Shown: in pieces, positions 30,867-39,302 of the stretch
Layout: the number at the start of each line of letters is the position of its first letter
Numbering within the stretch: position 1 is the first letter of the stretch
Assembly: GCA_038889235.1 (NCBI GenBank)
Contig: JAWAHN010000001.1
Coordinates: 1,027,636 to 1,090,802 of the forward strand
DNA length: 63,167 bases
From: Candidatus Jordarchaeales archaeon
Lineage (GTDB): Archaea > Asgardarchaeota > Jordiarchaeia > Jordiarchaeales > Freyrarchaeaceae
Reading direction: 5' to 3'
Notes under the pieces: generated by a model
Seen by the model: only the letters and a program-made list of their open reading frames with translations
The model's database searches: none
Told to the model about the DNA's origin: nothing
Translations under genes and position numbers: made by a program

Positions 30867-31991
30867 CTAATTTCCTATACCAATACAATTCCCAACCCCG
30901 ACCACGACTACTGCGTCCCCTTCACTTGTAAACCTCTCAATAATCTCTTTAACCCTTTCCTTTGCCTCCATAACCCCCTTAACAATCTCCTTCTTCATAG
31001 TGGTCAATGCCTCCTCGAGAGACATCTTGATAACTACTGCGTCAATAGCCACCTCCTCTTCCACCGCTCCAACCTCAATCTTGTACTTATCAACCCCAGG
31101 GCCGCCTATAGCAGCCCCCACTCCTTCCACTACTTTCCCTGTGTCTTCCCCTTCAAACTTAAGTCCAGCATCGATCATAATTATTCTCCTAACTTTACCC
31201 CTTTTCTCCTTAAGAACTCGTAAGACCCCGTCGCCAGGTTTGCCAACCCTGCCGCCCGGTCCCTTTGCCCTCAAAATCACAACTTCTCTGCCCTTATACA
31301 TTGCATCTGCTCGCACAAGTTCACCGTTGAAGTCCCTAAAACCTTCCTCTCCTTTAAGCTCTCTCACCAAAAGGGATGCTACTAGGGCTCCCGCGCCGTC
31401 GCCGATGGGTTTTCCATGATAGAAGGCGTTTAGAGCTTCACGGTAAGCCAGAGCTATTCTGCTGAGGAACGGAATCATAACCTGCAGTTGGGAGACCAAT
31501 GCAATGTTCCCGCTCTCCCTGCTCATAATATAGTAGTGTCTCAAAATGAAAAATAACTGTCGTAATGCCGAAGCAGCTTCCAAAACCATTTCAAGGTTGG
31601 CGATACGTTCAGCGTCAGCCTGCAGGGCCACCTCTTCAATTAAGCCTCTAAACCTTATCCTTCTAACGTCCAAAAGGTGCTCCAGCCTCTTCAAAACTCC
31701 TACAGGATCTCTCTCTACTGGTTCAATGAAAACAAAGTCAAGCATTCTCTCGACAAATGCAGCCACCTCCTTATCTCCCCCAGATTCTCTAACTGCCCTA
31801 ACAGCGATCTTTTTCCCTTCTTCACTCCACGCCTCAATCTGCCGCACGAAATCTCCAATCTGAAGAAGCCAAACTCGAACCTGAATTCTCGTGCCTCCTA
31901 AGATGAAGACCAAAAAGAACAACACGTAGATTAGGGTAATCAAAAGGAAAAGCGTTGGGTTTTGCTCACCGAGAAGTTGCAGCTGCAACAT
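30867..31991 (-). CDS. DUF1512 membrane-anchored protein, copy 1
   Basis: About 374 residues. One N-terminal membrane helix (NPTLFLLITLIYVLFFLVFILGG) is followed by a helical domain (VWLLQIGDFVRQIEAW) and a C-terminal alpha/beta region with KPIGDGAGALVASLLVRE, VVILRAKGPGGRVGKPGDGVL and IIMIDAGLKFEGEDTGKVVEGVGAAIGGPG. The start ATG at 31991 follows CCAGGTG. Upstream in-frame codons run into the tRNA-Tyr gene and are rejected. DUF1512 is an archaeal family of unknown function. A second, more distant copy is at 35.6 kb. Confidence 0.75.
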   Translation of the reverse strand: MLQLQLLGEQNPTLFLLITLIYVLFFLVFILGGTRIQVRVWLLQIGDFVRQIEAWSEEGKKIAVRAVRESGGDKEVAAFVERMLDFVFIEPVERDPVGVLKRLEHLLDVRRIRFRGLIEEVALQADAERIANLEMVLEAASALRQLFFILRHYYIMSRESGNIALVSQLQVMIPFLSRIALAYREALNAFYHGKPIGDGAGALVASLLVRELKGEEGFRDFNGELVRADAMYKGREVVILRAKGPGGRVGKPGDGVLRVLKEKRGKVRRIIMIDAGLKFEGEDTGKVVEGVGAAIGGPGVDKYKIEVGAVEEEVAIDAVVIKMSLEEALTTMKKEIVKGVMEAKERVKEIIERFTSEGDAVVVVGVGNCIGIGN

Positions 31992-32089
31992 AGACTGACA
32001 CCTGGAACCAAAAAGGAAAAGCATGCATTTTAAAATATCGGTTTCGGTGAGAAATAGCAGGAAAATTCGCCGAAAAAAGAGTAAGTATA

Positions 32090-32255
32090 TCCCCCCGCCC
32101 GGATTTGAACCGGGGACCTTAGGCTGAAACTCACTAACTAATACCCGTCTCCGGTTTTTCCGGAGTTCTCGGTGTCTGTGCAAGCGCCGGCTGGGCTCGC
32201 CGCGCCTGAGGGCACAGCGCTACAGCCGAGCGCTCTACCACTAAGCTACGGGGGG
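32090..32255 (-). tRNA. tRNA-Tyr(GTA) with two introns
   Basis: Acceptor CCCCCCG/CGGGGGG, D-arm GCTT...GAGC, anticodon stem CTCGG/CCGAG, T-arm CCCGG-TTCAAAT-CCGGG, discriminator A, no encoded CCA. Intron 1 (32174-32219, 46 nt) is canonical at 37/38 with central helix CTGT/ACAG and bulges AGC and ACA. A second insert (32120-32167, 48 nt, boundary uncertain by 1) sits between the anticodon stem and variable loop and contains the hairpin CTCCGG-AAAAA-CCGGAG. Removing both leaves 72 nt. I could not find a clean bulge-helix-bulge for the second. Confidence 0.85.
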
Positions 32256-32293
32256 ATGCCATTATCATCACTTATGTTCCTGTTATTTATTTT

Positions 32294-32307
32294 TTTCGAG
32301 CTCGAAA
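32294..32307. promoter_or_regulatory. Perfect 14-bp palindrome between divergent promoters
   Basis: TTTCGAGCTCGAAA is self-complementary over all 14 bases. It lies between the tRNA-Tyr promoter (reverse) and a TATA-like TTTTTATACC (forward) serving the ABC ATPase. It may be an operator for the transporter gene. Confidence 0.45.
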
Positions 32308-32369
32308 GGTTATTATTTTTATACCATAAATTTCACTTAGAACGTTTTCCGTGTCATTTGGGTGGTATT

Positions 32370-33464
32370 TTGCCGTCTGTCGAGCTAGTTAATGTTTCTA
32401 AACGCTTTGGAAGGATAGTTGCTGTTGATAACGTTAGTTTGAGGATAGAAGATGGCGAGTATGTTGCCCTAGTGGGCCCGAGTGGTTGTGGTAAAACAAC
32501 AACCTTGCGTATAATTGCTGGATTGGTGAAACCCGACGAAGGTAAAGTTTTAATAGACGGCGTGGATGTTAGCAACCTCCCCCCAGAGGAAAGGGGGATT
32601 GGGTTTGTTTTCCAGAACTACGCGCTGTTTCCCCACATGACTGTTTGGGAAAACGTGACCTATGGACCGTGGGTTAGAGGGTGGGACGAGCAAAAGATGA
32701 GTGACGTTGCAAACGAAGTGCTGTCTCTCGTTAATTTACGCGGCCGTGAAGACGCTTACCCTAGAGAGTTAAGTGGGGGAATGCAGCAGCGTGTGGCCTT
32801 ATCGAGAGCACTAGCAACCGAAACCCGCCTTCTCTTGCTAGATGAACCACTTGGAGCACTAGACGCTAGGATAAGAGTTGAGTTAAGGCGTGAGATTAGG
32901 CGGCTTGTTAAAGACCTAGAAGTAACAGCTATTCACGTTACTCACGATACAGAAGAAGCCCTGATGGTTAGCGATAAGATAGTTGTTATGAGGCGGGGAA
33001 AGATTGAGCAGGTAGGCTCTCCAAAAGAAATTTACCTTAGGCCGAAAACGCTATTCGTGGCGGGTTTTGTGGGTGAAATGAACTTCCTCAGCGGGATTGT
33101 TATCGAGAAAACCAGTGGTTTAGCCACCGTTAAGTTGGAAGGGAGTAAAGACTGTGTTGTCGCAAAAGACGAAAATGATGCGTTTAAAAAAGGTAGCAGA
33201 GTGGTCGTCGCTATAAGGCCAGAAAATGTCACTATAGGAAACGTTGAAGAGGCCTCCCCGAAGGGCGAAATTGAAGACCTATTCTTTTTAGGCTCATTCA
33301 TCAAAGCAGTGGTACTACTCACCAACAATGTGAGAGTGGCAGCATACGTTTCTCCCAACGCCTCGATAAAAGTCGGCGACCGTGTCTCAATATTCTTTGA
33401 CCCTATGGATTGCATACTTTTTGCGCATCCAGGCATCCCGTTGGAGGAAGCCCTGAAGGGCTAA
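32370..33464 (+). CDS. ABC importer ATPase with TOBE-type C-terminus
   Basis: 365 residues. Walker A GPSGCGKTT, signature LSGGMQQRVALSRAL, Walker B LLLLDEPLGALD, then a regulatory C-terminus with beta-rich TOBE-like segments (VVVAIRPENVTIGN). This is the CysA/PotA/ModC class of importer ATPases. The TTG at 32370 follows GGTGGT and gives a normal N-terminus (VELVNVSKRFG). The apparent 66-residue extension upstream reads through tRNA-Tyr. No permease adjoins it; a matching permease pair and binding protein lie at 39.3-42.2 kb. Confidence 0.88.
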   Translation: MPSVELVNVSKRFGRIVAVDNVSLRIEDGEYVALVGPSGCGKTTTLRIIAGLVKPDEGKVLIDGVDVSNLPPEERGIGFVFQNYALFPHMTVWENVTYGPWVRGWDEQKMSDVANEVLSLVNLRGREDAYPRELSGGMQQRVALSRALATETRLLLLDEPLGALDARIRVELRREIRRLVKDLEVTAIHVTHDTEEALMVSDKIVVMRRGKIEQVGSPKEIYLRPKTLFVAGFVGEMNFLSGIVIEKTSGLATVKLEGSKDCVVAKDENDAFKKGSRVVVAIRPENVTIGNVEEASPKGEIEDLFFLGSFIKAVVLLTNNVRVAAYVSPNASIKVGDRVSIFFDPMDCILFAHPGIPLEEALKG

Positions 33465-33467
33465 CTA

Positions 33468-34373
33468 TCACTTTAGTGTTTTCCTGAAAAGGAGGGTCCC
33501 AATCGCCAAGAAAGTGCCTGTAAACACCGAGATCGCTGTTAAGTCCTTTAAAAGTCTCGGTGCTATATCTGCGAGGGAGTACGGGTAACCCAAGACGGAA
33601 TATGGTCCCCCGAGCAGGCAAAGTCTCAATGCATCGACAAGGTATGTGAGCGGATTCCCATAGGCAATCAACTGGAGCCAGCCGGGCATCGCTTCTACAG
33701 GCATGAATGCGCCGCTAGAGATGAATAATGGAAGCGTTATCATGTTTATTATTCCAAATAACGCTTCTTGGTCTGCTAACTTAATTCCTAGGGACATAGA
33801 GAAGGCTCCAAGGCCGAGACTTAAAAGGAATATAAAGAACAATGCTAGCAATACCCCAATTATCCCTGTCCTTACCTTTGCTCCAATGAGAAAGCTCAAG
33901 CCAAGTATTATAACTCCTTGAATAACGCCTCTTATCGTTGCGTACATTGTTTTCCCGAGCAGTATCGATAGTCTGGGAATTGGGGCTACGAGGAGTTTGT
34001 TAAGAAAACCAAAGCGCTTATCCCATATTATCGATAGCCCGCTGAAAATACATGCGAACATCACCGTTACCCCAACCACACCAGAGTAGAAGAAGTCTAA
34101 GTATGAGATTCCCAGAAGACTGTTGACGACGATGCTTTGCAACGGATCAAGGTTTAAGCTTGAAGTCAGGAGTGAAAGAAAGAGTGCTCTTTCCCCGCCG
34201 ATCACAATGTTCAAAATACTTATTCCTCCAAACCCGGAGGACATCAAGTTCATTGAATAGCCAAAAAAGACAAGCCATATTATTGGTGTAACTATACTTG
34301 ACACTATCTGTACTCTCATCCTGATGAAGTGTTTAAGTTCCCGTTCGCACACATACAACGCTTCCATTAACAT
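33468..34373 (-). CDS. ABC-2 type permease (exporter)
   Basis: 301 residues with six hydrophobic segments, including VSSIVTPIIWLVFFGYSMNL, YLDFFYSGVVGVTVMFACIFSGL, VIQGVIILGLSFLIGAKV and a C-terminal LTAISVFTGTFLAIGTLLF. The sequence LYSTLVDALRL-type region ANDPLTY.VDALR (here GNPLTYLVDALRLCLLGG) is typical of DrrB-like permeases. Starts 1 base after the ATPase stop, with AAGGT upstream. It would export a lipid, drug or polysaccharide; substrate unknown. Confidence 0.85.
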   Translation of the reverse strand: MLMEALYVCERELKHFIRMRVQIVSSIVTPIIWLVFFGYSMNLMSSGFGGISILNIVIGGERALFLSLLTSSLNLDPLQSIVVNSLLGISYLDFFYSGVVGVTVMFACIFSGLSIIWDKRFGFLNKLLVAPIPRLSILLGKTMYATIRGVIQGVIILGLSFLIGAKVRTGIIGVLLALFFIFLLSLGLGAFSMSLGIKLADQEALFGIINMITLPLFISSGAFMPVEAMPGWLQLIAYGNPLTYLVDALRLCLLGGPYSVLGYPYSLADIAPRLLKDLTAISVFTGTFLAIGTLLFRKTLK

Positions 34374-34374
34374 G

Positions 34375-35367
34375 CTACCTTCTCCTCCTTTTCATCAGCA
34401 TGTGCTGTTTATATCTTTCAATCCAGTCGGTTTTCTCGCTCCCCAAGCTTCTCCCCGTGTATTTAATGAAGACGTCGTCAAGCGTAGGTCTGCTTAAAAA
34501 GATGGACTCTATGCTCACTCCAAGCTTTTGCGCTTCCTCAAATATCAACGGTATTGTTTTTTCGCCGTTTTTAACTGTTATTCTCAACGTACCGTTTTGA
34601 CTAGATACATTGCTTACAAAAGGAAGGCTGAGCAGTCTTTCCGAAAACCTTGCCGTGTCATCCGTCCTTATGATCAGTATATCGCCCCCCACTCCCTCCT
34701 TAAGCTCGTTAGGTTTGCCTACAACTCTGATCTCACCAGCGTCAATAATTGCTATCCTGTTGCAGAGCCTGTCAGCTTCATCCATGTAGTGCGTCGTTAG
34801 AAAAATCGTCACTCCTTCTTTGTTCAGCTCCCTTAACTGCTCCCATATCAAAATCCTGCTCGCCGGATCCAGTCCTATAGTCGGTTCATCTAGAAACAGT
34901 ACTTCAGGATTGTGAAGCAGTCCCTCTGCGATTTCCAACCTGCGTCTCATTCCACCAGAAAACGTCTTAACAAGACTATCTGCTCTCTCTTGCAGTCCGA
35001 CGAGCTCTAGCAGCTCCTCAATTCTTTTCTCTCTGACAGCTTTTGGTATATGGTACAACTTGGCATGCAGCTCTAAGTTCTCTCTGGCCGTCAGATCATC
35101 GTCAACACTTATATCCTGAGGAACGAAGCCTATCTTCCTTCTAACATCATCGGGTCTCTCTACAACGTCGAACCCACATACTTTAGCTGAGCCACTTGTC
35201 GGAGCAGTCAATGTGCATAAAATGTGAACCGTTGTAGTTTTCCCTGCTCCGTTCGGACCGAGAAAGCCGAAAATTTCCCCTTCCTCCACCTCAAAGCTTA
35301 TTCCCTTTAAAGCAACAACATTCGCGTTATACACCTTTCTGAGGTTTTTCACTTCAATAATAGGCAC
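34375..35367 (-). CDS. ABC exporter ATPase (DrrA-like)
   Basis: 330 residues. Walker A GPNGAGKTT, signature FSGGMRRRLEIAEGL, Walker B VLFLDEPTIGLD, H-loop FLTTHYMDEADRL, then a C-terminal accessory domain of about 110 residues as in DrrA and related daunorubicin-type ATPases (TLDDVFIKYTGRSL). First gene of a two-gene operon with the ABC-2 permease. Confidence 0.92.
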   Translation of the reverse strand: MPIIEVKNLRKVYNANVVALKGISFEVEEGEIFGFLGPNGAGKTTTVHILCTLTAPTSGSAKVCGFDVVERPDDVRRKIGFVPQDISVDDDLTARENLELHAKLYHIPKAVREKRIEELLELVGLQERADSLVKTFSGGMRRRLEIAEGLLHNPEVLFLDEPTIGLDPASRILIWEQLRELNKEGVTIFLTTHYMDEADRLCNRIAIIDAGEIRVVGKPNELKEGVGGDILIIRTDDTARFSERLLSLPFVSNVSSQNGTLRITVKNGEKTIPLIFEEAQKLGVSIESIFLSRPTLDDVFIKYTGRSLGSEKTDWIERYKQHMLMKRRRR

Positions 35368-35552
35368 CTAGATCCCCTCAAATCTGCATTACTTTTAAGA
35401 GAGCAGGTCATGAAACCCCGTTCCCCCCAGCTCCCTATATAGTTTTTCTACCCCCTTTTGGTCATCAAAAATTCTCTTTTTCTGTCGCCTGGTGCCTAAC
35501 ATTAAAAAGAACGAGCATGTAAGGATATCTGGACAGCTTCACAAACTTAAAG

Positions 35553-36650
35553 GTGAAAGAAGAAATGTTTAACTACTCAAGTCAAACTATAATTTATATT
35601 GTAAGCTACATTCTCATTTTAGTGTTGTGTTTCCTAATAAGCTACAGGCAAGAGTTAATTTTTACATTAGAATTTAGAAAGGTAAAACATTTTCTAAACA
35701 AATTAGGAAAAATGGAAAACTCTCTTAAGGAGCTCTTCGAGAAAGAATTTGCCCGCTTTGCCCCTCCTGATCGTGTAAAGCAAATCTACGAGCAAGTGTC
35801 CAACTTCTTCGTAATACTTCCCGAAGAATCGGATCCTGTGGGATCGGTTCGCCGGCTTAAACACATCCTAGAATCTGTAAGAGAACAAATAGAGAAAGAA
35901 GTAAGTTTGTTCACGGCAATAGATAATGAAGAAGATAAGTCCACTATGAAACAAGTGTTCATAGAATTATCTCGCTTGGGAAGAATACATAAGCTGGTTA
36001 AACACCTTTACATAACGGGTTCAAAATCAAAAAACCTGGCGGGGCTTATTCAAGCACTTTTCCAACTCCCCTTCTTAGAGCTCACAGCAGAAAGGTGCTT
36101 CAACATACTAAAGTGCTACCTTCAGGAACCCAAAAAACCCATTGGGTACGGAATAGGCCCTCTGGTGGCTAAGTCTTTAATGAAAAATGCAGAGAGAATC
36201 GATGTTAGAAAAGGCGGAGTGGTTGCAGAAAAAACCCTAAACGGAAAGCGCGTAATAATAGTCAGGCCGAAAGGTCCTGGCGCAAGAACAGAAGAAGACG
36301 TAAGCGAAGTTTTACTGGAGGAAGTACGCAAGTGCAAGAATCCATCAATAATCCTAATATCCGCTCAACCAAAGCTTAAGGGAGAAAACGGGGTTAAAGT
36401 GGTTCAAGGAGTAGGCGTAGCTGCGGTATATGAACCATTAAAATTCGAGCTAGAATCGATAGCCTCAAGAAAGAAGCTTTCCTTGATCTCAGTTTTAGTA
36501 AAGCTATCTGACAAAGAGCTTTCAAGCAAAATTAATGACCATTCAAATTTCATAATCGCGGAAACGTTGACGACTGTGGAGGAGCTTGTTAAAAAACTGC
36601 CTGAACCGATAATAATTGTTGGGCTAGGTAACTCTTTCATGATCCCGTGA
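35553..36650 (+). CDS. DUF1512 membrane-anchored protein, copy 2
   Basis: 365 residues. N-terminal membrane helix (IIYIVSYILILVLCFLIS), a helical domain (VKQIYEQVSNFFVILPEESDPVGSVRRLKHIL) that parallels FIEPVERDPVGVLKRLEHLL in copy 1, and a C-terminal region with KPIGYGIGPLVAKSLM, VIIVRPKGPGARTEEDVSEVL, IILISAQPKLKGENGVKVVQGVGVA and IIIVGLGNS. All these blocks match copy 1, so the two are ancient paralogues. Start ATG after GGTGAAAGAAGAA. Function unknown; opposite strand and 3.6 kb from copy 1. Confidence 0.75.
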   Translation: MKEEMFNYSSQTIIYIVSYILILVLCFLISYRQELIFTLEFRKVKHFLNKLGKMENSLKELFEKEFARFAPPDRVKQIYEQVSNFFVILPEESDPVGSVRRLKHILESVREQIEKEVSLFTAIDNEEDKSTMKQVFIELSRLGRIHKLVKHLYITGSKSKNLAGLIQALFQLPFLELTAERCFNILKCYLQEPKKPIGYGIGPLVAKSLMKNAERIDVRKGGVVAEKTLNGKRVIIVRPKGPGARTEEDVSEVLLEEVRKCKNPSIILISAQPKLKGENGVKVVQGVGVAAVYEPLKFELESIASRKKLSLISVLVKLSDKELSSKINDHSNFIIAETLTTVEELVKKLPEPIIIVGLGNSFMIP

Positions 36651-36686
36651 AAGTCAGTTAATAATTTTTCAAAGCAGCTTTCACTG

Positions 36687-37298
36687 TCACTCTTCTCCCT
36701 TCAATGCCGCAATCACTCCATCTGGCTTGGCGTGGTTTTTACTCAAGTCTTCCTCTTTCTTCCCTGTTTTTTCCATCAGTTCTGCAATTAATCCGTCCAG
36801 AAACGCTAGGACATTGCTTTCGAAAAGTGTTCCCAATGGAGTTAGGGGAAAGTGTTCACCTTTTATTTGTCGAGAAAGGTAATCGCCCTCTATGTCGCTT
36901 TTTGTCCTTCCCTTTACTACAACAACATGGTCAGCCATTTTGCCAAGGGGTGAGTCTGGATACGAAGTGATGGCCACGACTTTTGCTCCTATTTCTTCCT
37001 TCGCTATCTTCGTGGTTTCCAGTACAAGTTTTGTAGTGCCAGATCCACTAATTGCTATAAGAATATCTCCTTCTCTAACTGCAGGGGTTATTGTTTCCCC
37101 AACAACAAAGACTTCGTATCCGAGGTGCATGAGGCGCATTGCAAAAGCGCGCCCCATTAACCCTGATCTCCCCGCCCCTGCGACAAAAACCCTCTTTTTC
37201 TTCCTCCAAACTTCAAGCAAAAGCTCAACTAGTTTATCCACTTCCTCATCATTAATGTTTTCTATGCAGTCCGAAATTGACCTACAAATTTCAAGCAT
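36687..37298 (-). CDS. SIS-domain 6-phospho-3-hexuloisomerase-like protein
   Basis: About 203 residues. The SIS fold is shown by VFVAGAGRSGLMGRAFAMRLMHLGYEVFVVGETITPAVREGDILIAISGSG, which is close to the HxlB/PHI signature, and KGEHFPLTPLGTLFESNVLAFLDGLIAELM near the end. It would interconvert hexulose-6-phosphate and fructose-6-phosphate in the ribulose monophosphate route, which archaea use to make pentoses. The ATG at 37298 gives the family's usual start (MLEICRSISDCIENINDEEV). The 75-residue longer frame overlaps the divergent OsmC gene. No hexulose-phosphate synthase adjoins it. Confidence 0.85.
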   Translation of the reverse strand: MLEICRSISDCIENINDEEVDKLVELLLEVWRKKKRVFVAGAGRSGLMGRAFAMRLMHLGYEVFVVGETITPAVREGDILIAISGSGTTKLVLETTKIAKEEIGAKVVAITSYPDSPLGKMADHVVVVKGRTKSDIEGDYLSRQIKGEHFPLTPLGTLFESNVLAFLDGLIAELMEKTGKKEEDLSKNHAKPDGVIAALKGEE

Positions 37299-37449
37299 AG
37301 CCCTTTTTAAAGTTCTCAAGGCTATGACGCTCTTCAGCGTTTTTCGACCTCTTATCGAGGTAATCCCTAATAAAAACTTTTTTATTAAGCAGGTAATCCC
37401 TTCCACGTAGAAGGGGGCCGCCTTCCTACCAATTTCTCGGTGACTGGAT

Positions 37450-37923
37450 ATGGGACGTGGTAAATCAAAGTTCTTCGAGGCCGAGCTTAATTGGGTTAAA
37501 AACTTCATTTTCGAAATCTCAGTAAACAATTTCCCTAAATTTTACATGGATGAACTTCAACCAGTTGGAGAAGACTCCGCCCCTAATCCTGCAGATTACT
37601 TACTCGTCTCCGTGGGAGGCTGTATAGCGTCTTCTTTCTTATATTCCGCGCTAAAGTTCAGAATCCCTCTTAAAAAGTTGCAGATTAAGGTTCGAGGCGA
37701 GTACGTTCGAAAGAACAACCTAATACGGGTTGGTAGAATAAACGTTGAATTACATGCAGACTTAGACGTCGAAAAGACTTCTTTTGAAGATCTAGAGTTT
37801 TGTGTAAACTCTTTCAGGAAGTACTGTTTTATTTCAGAATCAGTGAAAGAAGGAATCCCGATAGATATCTCACTCATAATAGGAGATCGCGTCTTGAAAG
37901 TACCTTCTCACGAAGAGGAGTGA
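37450..37923 (+). CDS. OsmC-family protein
   Basis: 157 residues. The fold pattern is GEDSAPNPADYLLVSVGGCIASSFLYSALKFRIPLKKLQIKVRGEY followed by a strand-rich middle and a late FRKYCFISESVKEGIPIDI. The conserved cysteines are VGGCIASS and RKYCFIS, fitting a thiol peroxidase of the OsmC/Ohr family. GGTGA lies 6 bases before the ATG. The 3' end overlaps the convergent YkgJ-like gene by 16 bases. Confidence 0.88.
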   Translation: MGRGKSKFFEAELNWVKNFIFEISVNNFPKFYMDELQPVGEDSAPNPADYLLVSVGGCIASSFLYSALKFRIPLKKLQIKVRGEYVRKNNLIRVGRINVELHADLDVEKTSFEDLEFCVNSFRKYCFISESVKEGIPIDISLIIGDRVLKVPSHEEE

Positions 37924-38273
37924 ATGATTTCCTTGTAAAGTCTTTTAAGTTTTGGACAAATTTCCTTTAATTCTCTCCTAGTAACTGTATGGCTGTTCGG
38001 ACAAAGTTCGTCGCGAATGCACTTCCTTCCATCTTCCGAGAGGACAACCGGGTAGTAACGGCATCCTTCTGGCCTGTCCTCATAAACACTGCATAATCCA
38101 TCTTTCAGAAAGAAGCAAGCTCCATTTACATTCCTCAGTTGGTAGACTCCGCTTGGAAGCCTAATAGCGAACTCTTCTCGTTTGAATCCTCTTCGTTCAA
38201 GTCTCTTAATATCTCTTATAGAAAGGAGCATTTGTGTGTCGTGGCAACACTTAGCACACTTGCTACACTTCAT
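37908..38273 (-). CDS. YkgJ-family Cys-rich (Zn/Fe-S) protein
   Basis: 121 residues. N-terminal MKCSKCAKCCHDTQMLLSIRDIKRLERRGF and GACFFLKDGLCSVYEDRPEGCRYYP match the YkgJ family, in which clustered cysteines bind a metal centre. A third Cys group (CIRDELCPNSH, KEICPKL) lies at the C-terminus. Biochemical role unknown. 12 bases separate it from the upstream epimerase gene on the same strand. Confidence 0.82.
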   Translation of the reverse strand: MKCSKCAKCCHDTQMLLSIRDIKRLERRGFKREEFAIRLPSGVYQLRNVNGACFFLKDGLCSVYEDRPEGCRYYPVVLSEDGRKCIRDELCPNSHTVTRRELKEICPKLKRLYKEIIHSSS

Positions 38274-38285
38274 AGTCTCCCGCCG

Positions 38286-39260
38286 CTAACTCTTCACGCT
38301 TCCGTATTTTTCTACAAGCCACCTCACGTATCTCTTTATACCCTCCTCAGTCGACACCTTGGGTTTCCACCCTGTCTCCTTCAGTTTAGAAATGTCCAAG
38401 ATTACCAAAGGGACGTCCCCAATCCAACCTCTCTCTCCCCCAGTGTAGCAGAACTCAACGTCAGTAAGCCCAAGCTCGCTGACGACTATTTTCGCTATCT
38501 CTCTCACCGTGGTAACCTCTTCGGAGCCAACATTGTAAACGTCAAACCCGGTAAATCGCTCCGTTAAGTGAATGGTAGCATCAACGCAGTCAGAAACGTA
38601 TAGGTATGATTTAGTTTGGCTTCCATCACCCAGTATCTCTAACTTTTTAGGGTTCTTCTTAAGCTTCCAGTAAAAGTCATAGATGACCCCATGCGTTGAT
38701 CGCGGCCCTATGATGTTTGCATACCTTAATGATAACGACGAAATACCGTAGCACGCATGGTAGGCTGAAAGGTACATTTCGCATGCAGCCTTAGCCGCTC
38801 CGTATGGACTTATGGGGCGCGGAGTCAGGTTTTCAGGTGTAGGAACTTGTTTCGCGTCGCCATAAAGCGTGCCTCCACTCGAAGCAAAAACCATTTTTCT
38901 AGCATCACTGTTCCTCATAGCTTCGAGCACATTTATGGTGCCCTGAACATTGATCTCATAATCCAAGCGTGGCTCAGATACGCTTCTTCTGACGTCCGCT
39001 TGGGCAGCAAAGTGAAAGACAATATCAACGTCTCTAACGCATTTCTCAACCTTCTCGTAGTCACGTAGATCACCCACAACAAGCTTAACCTTACCGCTCT
39101 TAATGTGCCCCTCGATATTTTCAACAGTTGATCCAGACAGGTTGTCTAGTACGACTACCTCGCACTCTCTTACAACTAACGCGTCAACCAAATGGCTACC
39201 TATAAAACCACATCCACCGGTAACCAGCGCCTTTATCCCTTCTATTCTCAAGGAGAACAC
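38286..39260 (-). CDS. NAD-dependent sugar epimerase/dehydratase (GalE-like)
   Basis: 324 residues of the extended short-chain dehydrogenase family. TGGCGFIGSHLVD binds NAD near the N-terminus, DIVFHFAAQADVRRS, FASSGGTLYG supplies the catalytic Ser region and YGAAKAACEMYLSAY the Tyr/Lys pair. GDGSQTKSYLYVSDCVDA fits UDP-sugar substrates. Most likely UDP-glucose/UDP-galactose-type epimerase for surface glycans; exact specificity unknown. Start is GTG at 39260 or TTG at 39251, both after AAGGGT. Confidence 0.88.
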   Translation of the reverse strand: MFSLRIEGIKALVTGGCGFIGSHLVDALVVRECEVVVLDNLSGSTVENIEGHIKSGKVKLVVGDLRDYEKVEKCVRDVDIVFHFAAQADVRRSVSEPRLDYEINVQGTINVLEAMRNSDARKMVFASSGGTLYGDAKQVPTPENLTPRPISPYGAAKAACEMYLSAYHACYGISSLSLRYANIIGPRSTHGVIYDFYWKLKKNPKKLEILGDGSQTKSYLYVSDCVDATIHLTERFTGFDVYNVGSEEVTTVREIAKIVVSELGLTDVEFCYTGGERGWIGDVPLVILDISKLKETGWKPKVSTEEGIKRYVRWLVEKYGSVKS

Positions 39261-39302
39261 ACCCTTCTTACTTTAACCCGTCTACATCCTTATCAATCCG
39301 AA

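Noticed and set aside
31992-32183. N-terminal extension of DUF1512 copy 1
   Set aside because: It reads through the tRNA-Tyr gene, lacks a Shine-Dalgarno and precedes the expected membrane helix; the ATG at 31991 fits better.
32172-32369. 66-residue N-terminal extension of the ABC ATPase
   Set aside because: It overlaps tRNA-Tyr and its leader; homologues start at the TTG at 32370, which has GGTGGT upstream.
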